From Gracilariopsis chorda (Eukaryota; Rhodophyta; Florideophyceae; Gracilariales; Gracilariaceae): a stretch of DNA of 37,212 nt. Of this stretch, positions 18,831 to 29,038 are shown piece after piece (position 1 is the first letter of the stretch; each line of letters opens with the position of its first letter). Location: NCBI GenBank assembly GCA_003194525.1, contig NBIV01000434.1, positions 1-37,212 of the forward strand, given 5' to 3'. The translations under genes and the position numbers were made by a program. The notes below the pieces were generated by a model that saw only the letters and a list, made by a program, of their open reading frames with translations, was not told the origin of the DNA and did no database searches.

Positions 18831-20749
18831 GTGTATCATCAGAGCACTAGCGAAAGATCTAAGAATACTGACACACCAGAGGACCTCGATGCCATTGCCG
18901 ATCGGCTTGGTGAGGATGTCGACCGTTTCATGATGATGCTCAAGAAGCTTATCTCCCAGTATGACGTACGATCAATGGCTGATGTTCCATGCCGAGAACA
19001 TTCTCATTGGATGTCTAATTCGCTGAAATGAGTGGCGACGGAAGCACAGTTGCGTATGACTTGCAGGAGGGGCGTGTATATGTTTGGAACGTAAAGAGAC
19101 AAAAAGAACTAGGAAATCCATTGGAAGCACCACAGGTAGATGAGAACTTGGGAGCTATTGATCTGAGCTTCGACGCAAAGCAGATTGTATGTCACCGTCA
19201 CATATCATGTAGAGATGCCATTCACGTTTTGGACATGGAAATCGGTGACAATATGGCAGCGCCGCTTGGGATGGAGAATGATTATGTTTTCTGTGTCGCC
19301 ATCTGTACGGATGGAAAGCGAGTGTTGAGCGGGTTGAACGATGGCCGTATTCGAATTTGGAATATCTCCAGTACTGGGTCTGTGCAAGAACCGATTCACG
19401 GTCACACCGATCGTGTGTGTCGTGTTGTGAGTAGAGACGGAAAAAGAATCATTTCCGTTTCTTCTTATAAAACGATGCGTTTTTGGGACGCAGAACGAAA
19501 TGTGATGCTTGAAGAGCCTCTTGAGGTGGAGTTGACTGGAACTATTGCCGTAAACAGTGATGGAACCGAGATTGTGACCACAATATCTCGGGACGCGATT
19601 CGCGTGTTCGACGTCGAGAACATGAACGCATCACTGTATCCGAAACGGTATACAGGACGAATCAACTGTGTTGCTTGTGACTCCAACATCCCGTTAGTCA
19701 CCGGGTTTAGTGACGGTTGCGTTCGTGTATGGCACGCACAGGGAAGAAGGACTGGTACTCAGGTCGTTAGAACTGGAAGGCCACAAGGACGAGGTGACGT
19801 GTTTTGCGACCGGGCACTGCAAAAAAACATGTAGTACACGCATTGTGGCCGGGTTGCGGGACGGTGCTGTGTGGGTATGGACCTCGAATCATGACGAGCG
19901 CTTGGTCTTTGGCATGCGCTCACGAGAGCTCCTTGGCGAGCTCTTTGACGAGCTCTTGGTGGACTTTGGCGAGCCTCTCTCCAACATCGAAGGAAAAGAA
20001 CTGGGCGCTATTTTCTCTGTAGCAGTGAACACGGATTTTTCTTGTATTACGCGGGTAGTGTTTTCTTGTGTTGAGGAGGGGCATGGCGAAGATCAGAGGA
20101 AGGGAGTTACGTGTGGGACCTTGACAACCGAAGTGTGACGATCGTGACGCATGACGTATCATGGTACCCATGCTTGGCGATGAGCGGGACAGGAGATTGA
20201 ATTGCGTTCAGTTTATCGGGCGACCTCTTGTCGGTGACTGTGTGGGATGTAGACACAGGGCAGACGGTGGGATCGACTCTGCAAAGACACTAAGATTGGA
20301 TTCGGAGTGTGGGGTTGAGCGGTAATGGGGAGCGAGTCGTGTCCGGATGCTGGGGCGGCACAGTCCGCGTTTGGGACGTCACCAGCGGAATGGCGATCGG
20401 TGACGCGTTTGTTCACAGCAGGGAAGTGGTACGTGTGGAAGCGGACTTAGACGCCTCGTACGTTGTATCGTGCGATGATCGAGGTTATGGAAAATTGCGG
20501 GAGGTCAAAAGTTCGCAATGCAAACTGACGTCCAGTGCTGCAGAATGGACCTCCGCTTTTTGTCACCACAGAGTTGATCGAACTTGCTGGACTGCGTCTT
20601 GTCGCACAACAGCCGGAAAGATAATAGGACGCATCGCCGATGAACACGAGATCTTGGCGGTTACGGACAGACGGGTGTTTCGAGTTAGACAGGTACTTCT
20701 CAGAAGCGCATGGCTCGAACTTCTGGCCGTTTTGCGGAAAAAAGAATAA
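18831..20749 (+). pseudogene. WD40-repeat protein, decayed
   Basis: The reading begins with a helical segment (DLDAIADRLGEDVDRFMMML). It shifts by one base at about 19025 and then runs 268 codons as clear WD40 repeats: VAMSGDG-like starts, GRVYVWNVK, DGRIRIWNIS, VSRDGKRIISVSSYKTMRFW and DGCVRVWHAQ. A further shift near 19770 leads to LELEGHKDEVTCFA and DGAVWVWTS. Another near 20100 leads to YVWDLDNRSV, SVTVWDVDTGQTVG and WGGTVRVWDVTSG. Two in-frame stops (TGA near 20197, TAA near 20290) lie in this last part. The repeats follow the 'GH..v..v..s.dg..v.sgs.dg.vrvWd' rule of the NACHT/TPR-associated beta-propeller class. A WD40 propeller is a scaffold for protein binding; partner unknown. Three shifts plus two stops make a functional product unlikely. 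Confidence 0.85.
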
Positions 20750-20754
20750 TGCGT

Positions 20755-21340
20755 ATGCTTCTGAGCATGTTGACGGAGAGAGAAGTCTTGAACGAAACTC
20801 CATGGTCTCCCTAGCGCAAAAATGGCCATGCAACTTCGATTAAGGTATAGCCATTTGTACGCTAGGGAGATGCGCGTACTGATCTTTTCTGACAGCCGTA
20901 AGTGGCCAAAATTTGGCAAGAACGTCTCCAAGTCTCTCAAGTGTCATTGTGTCCGTTTTTGGAAAGCCCCAATCACTGCGTTGGCTTGGGGGTACAGTTC
21001 GCCTTACCTTTGAAGTTATGAAGTATCGTGACATTTGCCGTGGTGGTGGCGGTGGTGGTGACTCGTAGCATGGGGTTTGTCTATAGCAACATCAGGGAGG
21101 AAGAAAGTGTGGACGGGGAGAGAGTAAGTTGGAAGAGAGAGTTGGCTTGCAGATGCAGTTGATCACAGCCTATCTTTACTCAAAGACTCTGCAGCAACCA
21201 ATGGTTTACGCTTCGAGAAAGTACATTCGCTCCATGACCGCAGGTCGACGCATATTTGTCGCCATGGCGGTCAACATGTGCACTGCACATTGTGCACTGC
21301 ACACAAGGTACCAAACTGGGGCACGAGAATTGGTCGAGGT
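20755..21340. other. no recognisable gene; GGT microsatellite
   Basis: A (GTG/GGT)n-like microsatellite lies at about 21037-21062. Short ORFs on both strands show no family resemblance. The stretch separates the WD40 relic from the convergent two-exon gene. Confidence 0.4.
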
Positions 21341-21343
21341 GCT

Positions 21344-22158
21344 TCACGAAGAACTCCCCTCGTCTTCGATTTGCTGAAGCTTTTCCTTAAGCTTCCTTGC
21401 TTCGACTTGCAGTGCGGCAGCATGGTTTTTCCATTGCTTGAGCTCTTTCTGTAGCTCACCTGTCTCTATAAGTAAACGTTCACCTTCCTCTTTCCAAAAA
21501 CCGTTGGTGCAGATATAACGGTTTAACCGCTTCTCCGCTTTAGCACAGCATGAGCAATGCGGCACCGCTCTACATAAAGGTAGCCGACGTGTCAGACATT
21601 CTTTGCAAAGAGAAGAATTCCCATGGACAGTAGAACTTACTTCTGTTCGTTTCTCTTACTCTTCTTTGAGTTACGGACGCCGCTTGCTTTTGGACTTGGC
21701 TGTAATTCCTCAACATTCTCATTCACAGTGCCATTGCTGCGATCGTCGGCATTACTCGTAGCGGAGCGCTTCACCCTGACGGCTTGAGTGTCGTCGCATT
21801 CGGAAGGCTCCTTCGCCATGGCTGGCACAATGTCGCCCGCATCATGCTTCATTTCGGCTGTTGTTGATTTGCCGTACGTTTTGAACTTCTTTGTAGGACG
21901 CTGCGACATCTGGCACGGGGTACTTCTCCATTGTGGGTTGCGCAAAGTCTTCTGGGACACGCTGCATGGAATCGAGACAGACAAAATACCGGTAGTAGAT
22001 GATATGGTTGAAGAGGCAGTGGTTGAAGCACATAGCAATGTTTTAAAGAGAAGCGATTGGCGTCTCATTGAAGTGTTTCGCTTCGGCGTTTCGCTTCGGT
22101 GTTTCGCTTTGGTGTTCTCTTCGCAATACACATAGAATATCATGCGCACCCGTTTCAC
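21344..22158 (-). CDS. two-exon Lys/Arg-rich coiled-coil protein
   Basis: Exon 1 runs from about 22158 to 21641 and ends KKSKRNEQ plus two bases. A donor GTAAGT at 21640-21635 and an acceptor TAG at 21572-21570 bound a 71-nt intron. Splicing keeps the frame into exon 2, which reads AVPHCSCCAKAEKRLNRYIC, then TNGFWKEEGERLLIETGELQ, KELKQWKNHAAALQVEARKL and a stop at 21344. The product has a Ser/Thr/Lys-rich, probably disordered N-terminal half, a compact C-x-C-C cluster at the junction, and a C-terminal coiled coil of about 50 residues. The start could be ATG 22158 or a later Met (MSQRPTKKFKTYG), which gives a tidier nuclear-type N-terminus. I recognise no family. The coding frame is open only if the intron is removed, which supports a real gene. 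Confidence 0.55.
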
Positions 22159-22159
22159 G

Positions 22160-22540
22160 CTATCATACTCACCCCATGAACATACACAACCAGACGCAGT
22201 AAAGTAGAAAAGCGTTCGCTGCTGAACGTCTTCAAGTGCATATATACTTGTTGATAGTTGCAGCTGGACTCCTGCTGCGAACGTTTGCCGGTTAGTAACT
22301 CTGTCGTCGTAACAACTGTTCCTTACAATAGGCTTTGACTTGTTTCTTGTTCGCTACACCGTCGATCGAACAAACAGTACTTCTCGATTGCCAACCCACA
22401 GTCATAGCGCCGTTTGCCGACGGTTCAACAAAGTCTTGCGCCCGATCAGTGTTACAAGAGTTGAGTTATTAGTTAGCAAGGAGTCGAAACAGGCCGTCAT
22501 CGGGTTGTATCTGTTAACCTATATATTTTTTAGGTTCTTA
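22160..22540. other. intergenic, no feature seen
   Basis: Probable promoter region of the minus-strand two-exon gene, with a TATATA stretch (minus-strand reading) near 22240-22248. No ORF with family resemblance. Confidence 0.25.
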
Positions 22541-22859
22541 GGTTATGCCTGCGAGCTCGTCTTCTTTCAAATCAGTGCAGCGAAGCCATGTACAGGTGCC
22601 TCGATCTCCGCCATCACCCCTTCCCGCATGCACAGCTCCAACCAAACTTATTCAACCCAACATGTCCGCCACCGCCACTGTCGCCCACGGTGGTACCGCC
22701 GCGAACACCGCCGCTCTCATCACTGTTCTCACCCGCCGGCACCGTCATTTTCGTTCTCGATTTCAACGCTTTTACCGCCGCTGCCACCCTTTTCTCGCTC
22801 TCGCCGCCACCACCGTTTTTAACCAGCTATTGCAACTGCCATTGTGGCGAGCACTGCTT

Positions 22860-23288
22860 TCACTGAAACTCTCGCCATCGGCGATACGGCAGTCGCATGT
22901 CGTCGTCCGGCTTGACCACATCGCCGCGCCCAGCGGTGGACGCTTCTGTCAGCGGTAACGCACTCCATGTGGGAGGCACGCACGGCGTGAGGTCGCGGGA
23001 ATGCCATGGCGGCGGATGCAGCGATGGCTGTGGGCTGCAACACTGAGTGAAGTCGTCGAGGGAGTGCCGCGACCGCGCCATGAGCGCGTAGGTAGCAGTA
23101 ACGGCGGCCAGATGCGGCGGCTGCGGCGGTGCAAACGGCCACTGCAGAGGGGGGAGTGTTGTGGAACCCGATATGAACGGCTGCGGTGAGCACAGCAGCT
23201 GCACGACCGACGGAAGGGGCTGATCAGCCGTGGAGGAAGCAGCTCGCGGCCGACGGGCGGTGTTAAAGGCGGCGTTGTACTGCGACAT
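22860..23288 (-). CDS. Pro/Ala-rich hypothetical ORF (142 codons)
   Basis: The minus-strand ORF from ATG 23288 starts MSQYNAAFNTARRPRAASST and stays open to 22860 with a Pro/Ser/Ala-rich composition. A middle part (HLAAVTATYALMARSRHSLD) looks more like a folded helix. The GC-rich region favours long chance ORFs, and a plus-strand ORF (22545-22958) overlaps it in part, so only one of the two, or neither, is likely real. I recognise no family. The ATG context and the ordered-looking first 50 residues make the minus reading slightly better. Confidence 0.25.
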   Translation of the reverse strand: MSQYNAAFNTARRPRAASSTADQPLPSVVQLLCSPQPFISGSTTLPPLQWPFAPPQPPHLAAVTATYALMARSRHSLDDFTQCCSPQPSLHPPPWHSRDLTPCVPPTWSALPLTEASTAGRGDVVKPDDDMRLPYRRWREFQ

Positions 23289-23289
23289 T

Positions 23290-23800
23290 GTGATGATGTT
23301 GTTCGGCGGGGTTACGGATGTGGAAGCGGCGGTGGGTGTGGGGACTAGTTAGCCAAGTGGTGGGAGAGGTGCACGGAGCGCGGTGCGAGGAGAGCTGCCG
23401 ACGGGTGAGCTGCGTTTAAATGAAATGGAGAGAAGGATCGGACGGAATGTTTGTCACAATAAAATGTACACTAGGGCGGGAAATGACGATGTGCAAGCCG
23501 AGCAAGTTACAGGAGGCGTTCAAAGCGGTTGAAACACGGCAGCTGTAGCGATTGTGCATGTGTATAATTCGCGCTCATAAACGAGATGAGAAGCAACGGC
23601 ATGATGACGAGGTTGATCGCGCGCGTTGCACATCAAGCACAAGGCGTTCTGCTGCGGCGTGTGCCGCTGCCTGGAGAATCACAGCGTCAGAAATTGTCAA
23701 CTTCAAACAGGTGGTGGCAGCAAAACGTAATGTGATCGGTACAGAAGCCCGTTTGAGGAATCCAACTTTTACCTCAGCATCAGCGTGAGAGCCGAATGCA
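23290..23800. other. no recognisable gene
   Basis: Short ORFs on both strands (about 78 codons each) show no family match. The stretch probably includes the upstream region of the minus-strand ORF ending at 22860 and the lost N-terminal part of the COQ5 relic. Confidence 0.2.
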
Positions 23801-23959
23801 CTGCACATCACTGATCCTTTTCCATCGCATACAACTCATACCATGCGACCACCGGCCACGCCTCCATCGCCCATGGCGCCACCCCACCCATTTCGACTTC
23901 GGCTGTGCAAGCAGCACTTGGTTGCGCAGCTGGCGCCCACGTACCGCATGTCCATCCTG

Positions 23960-24146
23960 CACTGCGCCGCGCGCACGCTTCCTCATGCGCGAGTTTGCCG
24001 CCGTGCATCATCCCATGCTGCGCAGCTTGTACGACGCGTATTCTTTCAATGTGATTCCGCGCATTGGCCAGCTGGTGGCACAGCATCAGTTTGCTGACAT
24101 GATCAAGCACTGTGGCTTTCGCCATGTAACTGTTACTGTGCTTTGA
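23960..24146 (+). pseudogene. COQ5: COQ5/UbiE methyltransferase, C-terminal relic
   Basis: The frame ending at 24146 reads ARFLMREFAAVHHPMLRSLY, DAYSFNVIPRIGQLVA, then HQFADMIKHCGFRHVTVTVL. This follows the C-terminal part of the COQ5/UbiE C-methyltransferase: '(G)GRFLxLEFS.v..P.L..LYD.YSF.viP.lGqlva', then 'eeFa.Mi..AGF..V.y..l'. The signature YLVESIRRFP-type segment that normally sits between GQLVA and the FADMI helix is missing, an internal loss of about 20-25 codons. The protein stops before the usual terminal GG(I/V)xAIH segment. Upstream of ARFLM the SAM-binding motifs are not recognisable in any frame. COQ5 methylates the ubiquinone precursor ring in mitochondria. This copy cannot encode an active enzyme. 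Confidence 0.75.
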
Positions 24147-24242
24147 AACCACCTCACTAGCTAGAAACTTTGTTGGACGACCCTCGCGGTACTTTCAAAT
24201 TTTGGTGGTTGATATACGCGTACCAGCTGCGATTATCATCAG

Positions 24243-24281
24243 TTCACACCGGACATGTGGCCTAGTCGTTTTGACTATGAC
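24243..24281 (+). repeat. 39-bp dispersed repeat, inverted copy at 36941
   Basis: This 39-bp stretch (TTCACACCGGACATGTGGCC and the next 19 bases) is present without mismatch, as the reverse complement, at 36941-36979. Similarity continues weakly on both sides (TGGTGG.TGATAT upstream, CACAAAT downstream). The other copy lies about 240 bp upstream of the phosphomannomutase start, so this may be a remnant of a duplicated promoter region. Confidence 0.85.
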
Positions 24282-24289
24282 ACAAATTA

Positions 24290-25740
24290 AGAAGAGTGCG
24301 GACATGCTTGCTCGTTCTGGTTCAGTGTCCACCTAATGGTCAAAGCAGAACACCGGTACGGTGATGTTGCCCCAACCATAAAAGGCGCGTAAGGAAGTGA
24401 ATCATGACCAAGATGGCAAACGTATGAAACCGGAAGGGATAGGCCATTGTATATCAGATGAGCAGGAAGATGACGGCAACCAAGAAGAGTGGTCATGTAC
24501 GACCAGTTGGCGAACGAAAATCTGGAAGGACCACTAGCCATTGATGTCACCACCCGAAAGTGGCATATCTACCGGATCATGTGATGAAGTGACAGGGTTC
24601 ACCCGTGAGCACTTGCGCTCTATCGGAGACCGTATCTCGTACCTTATCAGGTATCATAACAGGAGAGGTAAGATCAGGAACCAGAAGGAGATCGGCCATC
24701 TGCTAAATACCCTCGAGAGGTACTACGCATTTTTCGTGGTGTACCAGATGGGGACAGTTTTCGGTTACGGCTACTTGCGTCTACGATCTGTTTGCACCTG
24801 TGTGGTGCTGCATGCATGCATCGCGATAGCGTCCCCTTTTACGGTTGAGCACCGCCATGCTGCTGCACTCTCTGATCAAGAGTGAACTGCTGCCTGTGAT
24901 TAGCCGAATTTGTACTGCTTTTACTACAAGTAGATTCAGCCCTTTCCGCTGCAACGTCGCAATACCGTGTCACACGTGGAAGCAGTTTGTACGCCTTCAT
25001 ACACTCGCCCTACCGAAGGTGAACATCCCGCCGAACCTTTCTGGCATAACTTTGACTGACTCATCATATGAGCCCCCCCTTGGTGTATGAGCTTCAATGG
25101 CGACGTGGCCATTATAATCGATCGCATGTAAGCCCACCCATCCCAACGCGCTACATCATCACCCATCGTGTAGATACGAGGTTAACACTTTAGCTCGAGC
25201 CCCATCAGCTTCGAGTATGATACGGGTGTAAGTGCCTTTCCTAGCAACTCGCCCGCCGCTTTTGAGTGCGCAACGCACAAACTGAACTCCCGCCAGCTAG
25301 CAACAGTTGTGGACCAACACGTACGCAGTCGCCATACCCATCCCCTACCTTGACAAACGATCACACGACCTATATGTTTGTGCAAAAACCACATTCTCTT
25401 ATCCGTACCGGCTATGGGTATCTTTGGTACCGGTACCCTCTTTGAACGATCTCGCAATGTTCTTTTTCACGAGACAGCCAGCACACGCACTCAATCTACT
25501 TCCACGATTCTCGTGGAACAGTCTCGTTCCATTCACGGCTCCCTCATCTCTTTCGCCTCTGGTACACGCAAATACCTAACTTACAAAAAGAACCCTCAAC
25601 AAGTTACGGCTCCACTCCTTACACATCCATCACCTACTCTCTTAGATTAAAGAACAAGCTTTTCTCCTACACCAAACTGCTTCCCTGTGCGCCACTTGCT
25701 TCCTCTCACTCGGCGTCAGACACCCACATAAATAGCGTCC
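24290..25740. other. no confidently recognised gene
   Basis: The plus strand has short open stretches that read smoothly (TREHLRSIGDRISYLIRYHN near 24600; MGIFGTGTLFERSRNVLFHE and ILVEQSRSIHGSLIS near 25410-25550), but none can be placed in a family. The second faintly recalls the central part of Qb-SNAREs. The last 60 bases contain a TATA-like CATAAATA (about 25729-25736) just before the ATG at 25746. Confidence 0.25.
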
Positions 25741-25745
25741 TGTCG

Positions 25746-27617
25746 ATGCCTGCCCCATCCTCTTCTGCCGCCACCACCACCGAACTTCCAGTTCTACATT
25801 CCACTCCAAACCATTTCTCGACTGTCAGGTACCACCTTTCATCGCCCTCATTCCCCTCAGCAGATTCTCCATACCACCTCACTCAGCCCTTCACAAGCTC
25901 CGACCTTGAAAGGTATACAAACTGTCTCCGTCAACCACACTCGTGCGAAACTATGTTGGATCAAACCAGAGTCGGCTTCTGCAAACGTCCGCTATGTGCC
26001 AGTTGTGCCCGGAACGGCTTGCCAAGCACTTGTTGCTACGGCGTCACTGAGACCCGATGGCTCACACCTCGAACTCAGCAAGGAATCTCTCACAATATCT
26101 GTTCCCCGGAGTCTTACCAACTACCCATCTTATCATATCACAACGCCATGCCGCGTACCGTTGCCGTCTTGTCGCAAATTGTCGCCGTGCACAACACCTA
26201 CTACGGAGTGGCCACACTGGAGATCGAGAAGGCCGGTTTGCATAATGCTCATTCCGAGTTCAATATTCGCTCACGCTGGGATGCACTTCTGGATCAGGGT
26301 CACTTACCACTCATCATGTCCGCCGTCAACGCGCTCGAAGTCGTCGTCCAGGATCTTCGAGACATGGAGCAGTGCGGTATGGACGATACAGGTGATTTCC
26401 TAGCTGGTGAACTTGGTGAAGATCCGGGAACACTCAATCTGTTGATCATGTTGCTCAAGCTGATTAACGGCACTCCTTCGGAAGCAGACCTGTCGGAGCA
26501 GCTGCAACAGGCCATCAGTCGATGGATGAAGTACAGATTCCGACATTCACCGAGTGTCGATAAGCTGCTGAGAACCGAAGTTGACCGCCTGGTGCAAGGT
26601 CTTGAACATTGTGGTTTGCCAGTGCTGCACTATCTGGATGTGCGAGACGCCATACGGCGAGATCTGGGAGTCACGGAACTGGATCTCATCGCTCTGGCCA
26701 TACAAGCATGCGCCGAAGCGGGGTATGAAGCAACCGGTGACAAGTGGATTCGAGAAGTCACCGTGCAACTAAGCAACACGGCGAGGGGCGTCGTCATCAC
26801 CCCCACACCGACCCCGCGAGGTATTATGCTAGGACTCTTTGGACGCATGCTTGTGGTGAATGGTACTTCGGTGCACGGTCTTCCTACCGGTGATCGTTGG
26901 TACGCAGAAACAGATGCGGAGTACTGCACCGATGCACAGTCACGGCTCAGTCTGTTGACCGACCTGAGGTACACTGGCCGACACATGATCAGAATGCCTG
27001 TGCTTAAGGCAACAATCCGTGATGTGCCGCGGTGGCTGACAAAGCTTCTGGAAAACCTGAACCGAGGACGACATCAACCTACCAAGCTTTCATATACGGA
27101 ATTGATGGAAGTGAAAGCATCTGATGTCTCCCCAGAAGGTAGGGACAGCGCACTAGTGTGGCAGCGGTTCTTCGAGCGGCTGCAGAAGGAGGAAGGTCCT
27201 GGACGAACCACTGTGATTCGAAAAGTTGTGACCATGCGATCATTGGTGCGAATAGCAACACATGCTCAGGATGCCAATGACTACGGTAAATTACTTGCAC
27301 AACGAATCATTGGCTCATTTGAGATCAATCGACTCAGTATTCGGGGGAAGACGTGGGAGATGGTGTTGTCTATCGATCAAGTTGGGAAGGTGGTATCGGA
27401 AACGAGGGGTACTGATGCACCGGCTGACCTTGTCGACCTGATCATGACTACCCTGAATGATACGCAGTCGCAGGACAACGTGAACGCCGTACCTAGCGGA
27501 AGTAGCATGGTATACATGTGGCCCATGATCCGTAGGGATGTCGGTGCGCATGCTTCCTGGCGACCGCAACCACAGTCAACATCTGGCATTCCGATTGCGT
27601 CCTTACTTCAGCCCTAG
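25746..27617 (+). CDS. 623-aa orphan protein, intact
   Basis: The longest uninterrupted ORF of the window, from ATG 25746 to TAG at 27615-27617. The first 130 residues are Ser/Pro/Thr-rich with a Cys patch (CKRPLCASCARNGLPSTCCY). From about residue 135 it becomes ordered and largely helical: VAVLSQIVAVHNTYYGVATL, LIMSAVNALEVVVQDLRDME, LNLLIMLLKLING, then a long mixed domain to MWPMIRRDVGAHASWRP. No signal peptide, transmembrane segment, zinc finger, nuclease or polymerase motif is seen, so I assign no function. The ordered part may start at a later Met (MPRTVAVLSQ, about residue 134). An intact frame of this length amid decayed genes implies selection or recent origin; a transposon-encoded accessory protein is one possibility. 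Confidence 0.7.
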   Translation: MPAPSSSAATTTELPVLHSTPNHFSTVRYHLSSPSFPSADSPYHLTQPFTSSDLERYTNCLRQPHSCETMLDQTRVGFCKRPLCASCARNGLPSTCCYGVTETRWLTPRTQQGISHNICSPESYQLPILSYHNAMPRTVAVLSQIVAVHNTYYGVATLEIEKAGLHNAHSEFNIRSRWDALLDQGHLPLIMSAVNALEVVVQDLRDMEQCGMDDTGDFLAGELGEDPGTLNLLIMLLKLINGTPSEADLSEQLQQAISRWMKYRFRHSPSVDKLLRTEVDRLVQGLEHCGLPVLHYLDVRDAIRRDLGVTELDLIALAIQACAEAGYEATGDKWIREVTVQLSNTARGVVITPTPTPRGIMLGLFGRMLVVNGTSVHGLPTGDRWYAETDAEYCTDAQSRLSLLTDLRYTGRHMIRMPVLKATIRDVPRWLTKLLENLNRGRHQPTKLSYTELMEVKASDVSPEGRDSALVWQRFFERLQKEEGPGRTTVIRKVVTMRSLVRIATHAQDANDYGKLLAQRIIGSFEINRLSIRGKTWEMVLSIDQVGKVVSETRGTDAPADLVDLIMTTLNDTQSQDNVNAVPSGSSMVYMWPMIRRDVGAHASWRPQPQSTSGIPIASLLQP

Positions 27618-27653
27618 GTTATCGTCTAGATGTTTTATTCCAGCGAAGATGAC

Positions 27654-27669
27654 GAAATGCTAGCATTTC
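27654..27669. repeat. 16-bp perfect palindrome
   Basis: GAAATGCTAGCATTTC, 37 bases after the stop codon of the 623-aa ORF. It could act in RNA folding near the 3' end or be a protein-binding dyad. Chance is also possible. Confidence 0.5.
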
Positions 27670-27961
27670 TTCGAGATCTTTCCGTAAATGAAGCCGAACG
27701 AAGCATTCCTCGTGTACTTTACCATTTCTGTAATTTGTTGTTGGTTCCCTTCTCAGTTTGAGCTAAACAGCTGTGGCGGAGGCCGCTTAGCAGATTGAGA
27801 ACAATCTGTTCTGAGACTTTGGGAGCACACTCCGCCAGTGATACATAAAACTGGCTTGATGTTTTCGGAATTACGGAGTTAGCCTCTTCCACGGAGAAGT
27901 GCGTTGTAGGCCTCCGAACAGCTGAAGGACTGGAGTGAGATTTTGATCTCAACGTTTCCAA

Positions 27962-28022
27962 TGAGCTGCAAGCATACACTATCAAACCGCGCCGCGGTTT
28001 GATAGTCTATGCTTGCAGCTCA
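27962..28022. repeat. 61-bp near-perfect palindrome
   Basis: Two 30-base arms (27962-27991 and 27993-28022) around a single central C are reverse complements except at one position (C at 27977). The core is CAAACCGCGCCGCGGTTTG. With no loop it would extrude as a cruciform rather than a normal hairpin. No similar sequence was seen elsewhere in the window. It may be a foldback element, the fused ends of a lost transposon, or a binding dyad. Confidence 0.9.
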
Positions 28023-28029
28023 GAAATGG

Positions 28030-29035
28030 GGAATCGAGAGCCTTGTGTCACGAGGTCTTTCTTGTTAACACACGGGAAGTATCAGACGAGACATGAACTT
28101 GACACGATCGGAACAGGTCGTACGACGAATGCCAAACGAATGATATGCTGTTGTGGATAGAGTGGAACTATGTGGAACAGATGCAAAATGTCAATGCGAC
28201 AAATGGAAGTCCACGATCAAATGGGGTTACGCCCTAACACTGTGCCGCGCTTCGCCATTAGGCGGGGAAACTCAAAACGCAACCACGTTCGGTGACTAGA
28301 AGTTGGACATGTTGCGCCAGAGAGAGAGATAAAAAGCGTCAGTGTCCTGATACGAACGCTGGTTCGAAGTCTTGACTGTTCGGGTGTCCCTGCTTTCTTC
28401 ATGAGAGAAAAAGGCCATCTGTTGACAATATTGAAGGCGACGAACCGAGTTGACCTTGAGCCGCGCTTCGTCACAGAAGTAGTTGCTCTCTTCAGGTTTA
28501 GGCGCGTTTCACAACGTGGAGTCCCCGAAGGGACTCCTGGGTTTCCTAGGAGGAAACTGTTCGAGCCCTCGGCAAGCTATGGAAAACGCGCTAGTGATAG
28601 ACTCGGGTTTGCAGGCAGCAATGGCTTAGGTCGCGGCTCGGAGGCTGTAGGGAAGCATCTCTGCGGAGATGGATGGAAAGGGCCGAAACGGATGAGAAGG
28701 TTTCGGATGATGCGGGGACATTGCGCTACGCGATAAGGCAGAGACGGCGCGAACGCTGTGCGCGGTGCGATGTGATTGTTTTGTGCCGCACGTTGGCGCT
28801 GCCGGCTGGTGCGCTTCGGCTCCGAGAGTTGCGCTGCGCACTTCGTGTGGCATGAGCAGTGTGACGCCAGAAAGGGTCCGATGAGCGTTGCCAATGATTT
28901 GGCTGGTACCCTTACCTCTAAAAACATCGTGCCTCGTGGAAGAACAACATAAGATACCAAGCACGCCTCATACTCGTCTGTCGGTGCGCGATTGCGCTTG
29001 CAACTTAAAGTGGACTGCCTCTTCTGTTCCCATCC
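28030..29035. other. no recognised gene
   Basis: A hairpin GGAGTCCC-CGAA-GGGACTCC lies at 28529-28548. ORFs on both strands (28401-28736 plus, 29062-28577 minus) lack family resemblance and overlap each other. The region from 28650 to 28860 is G-rich on the plus strand. Confidence 0.3.
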
Positions 29036-29038
29036 GCT

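Noticed and set aside
20447..20940. Minus-strand ORFs of 125-128 codons
   Set aside because: They overlap the last recognisable WD40 part on the other strand and show no family pattern.
25378..25650. Possible Qb-SNARE (GOS28-like) fragment, ILVEQSRSIHGSLIS
   Set aside because: Only a short stretch resembles the family; no SNARE motif or membrane anchor follows, and the spacing is wrong.
28529..28548. Perfect 8-bp hairpin GGAGTCCC-CGAA-GGGACTCC as a terminator
   Set aside because: No T-run and no bacterial context; the genome appears eukaryotic. It remains only a local hairpin.
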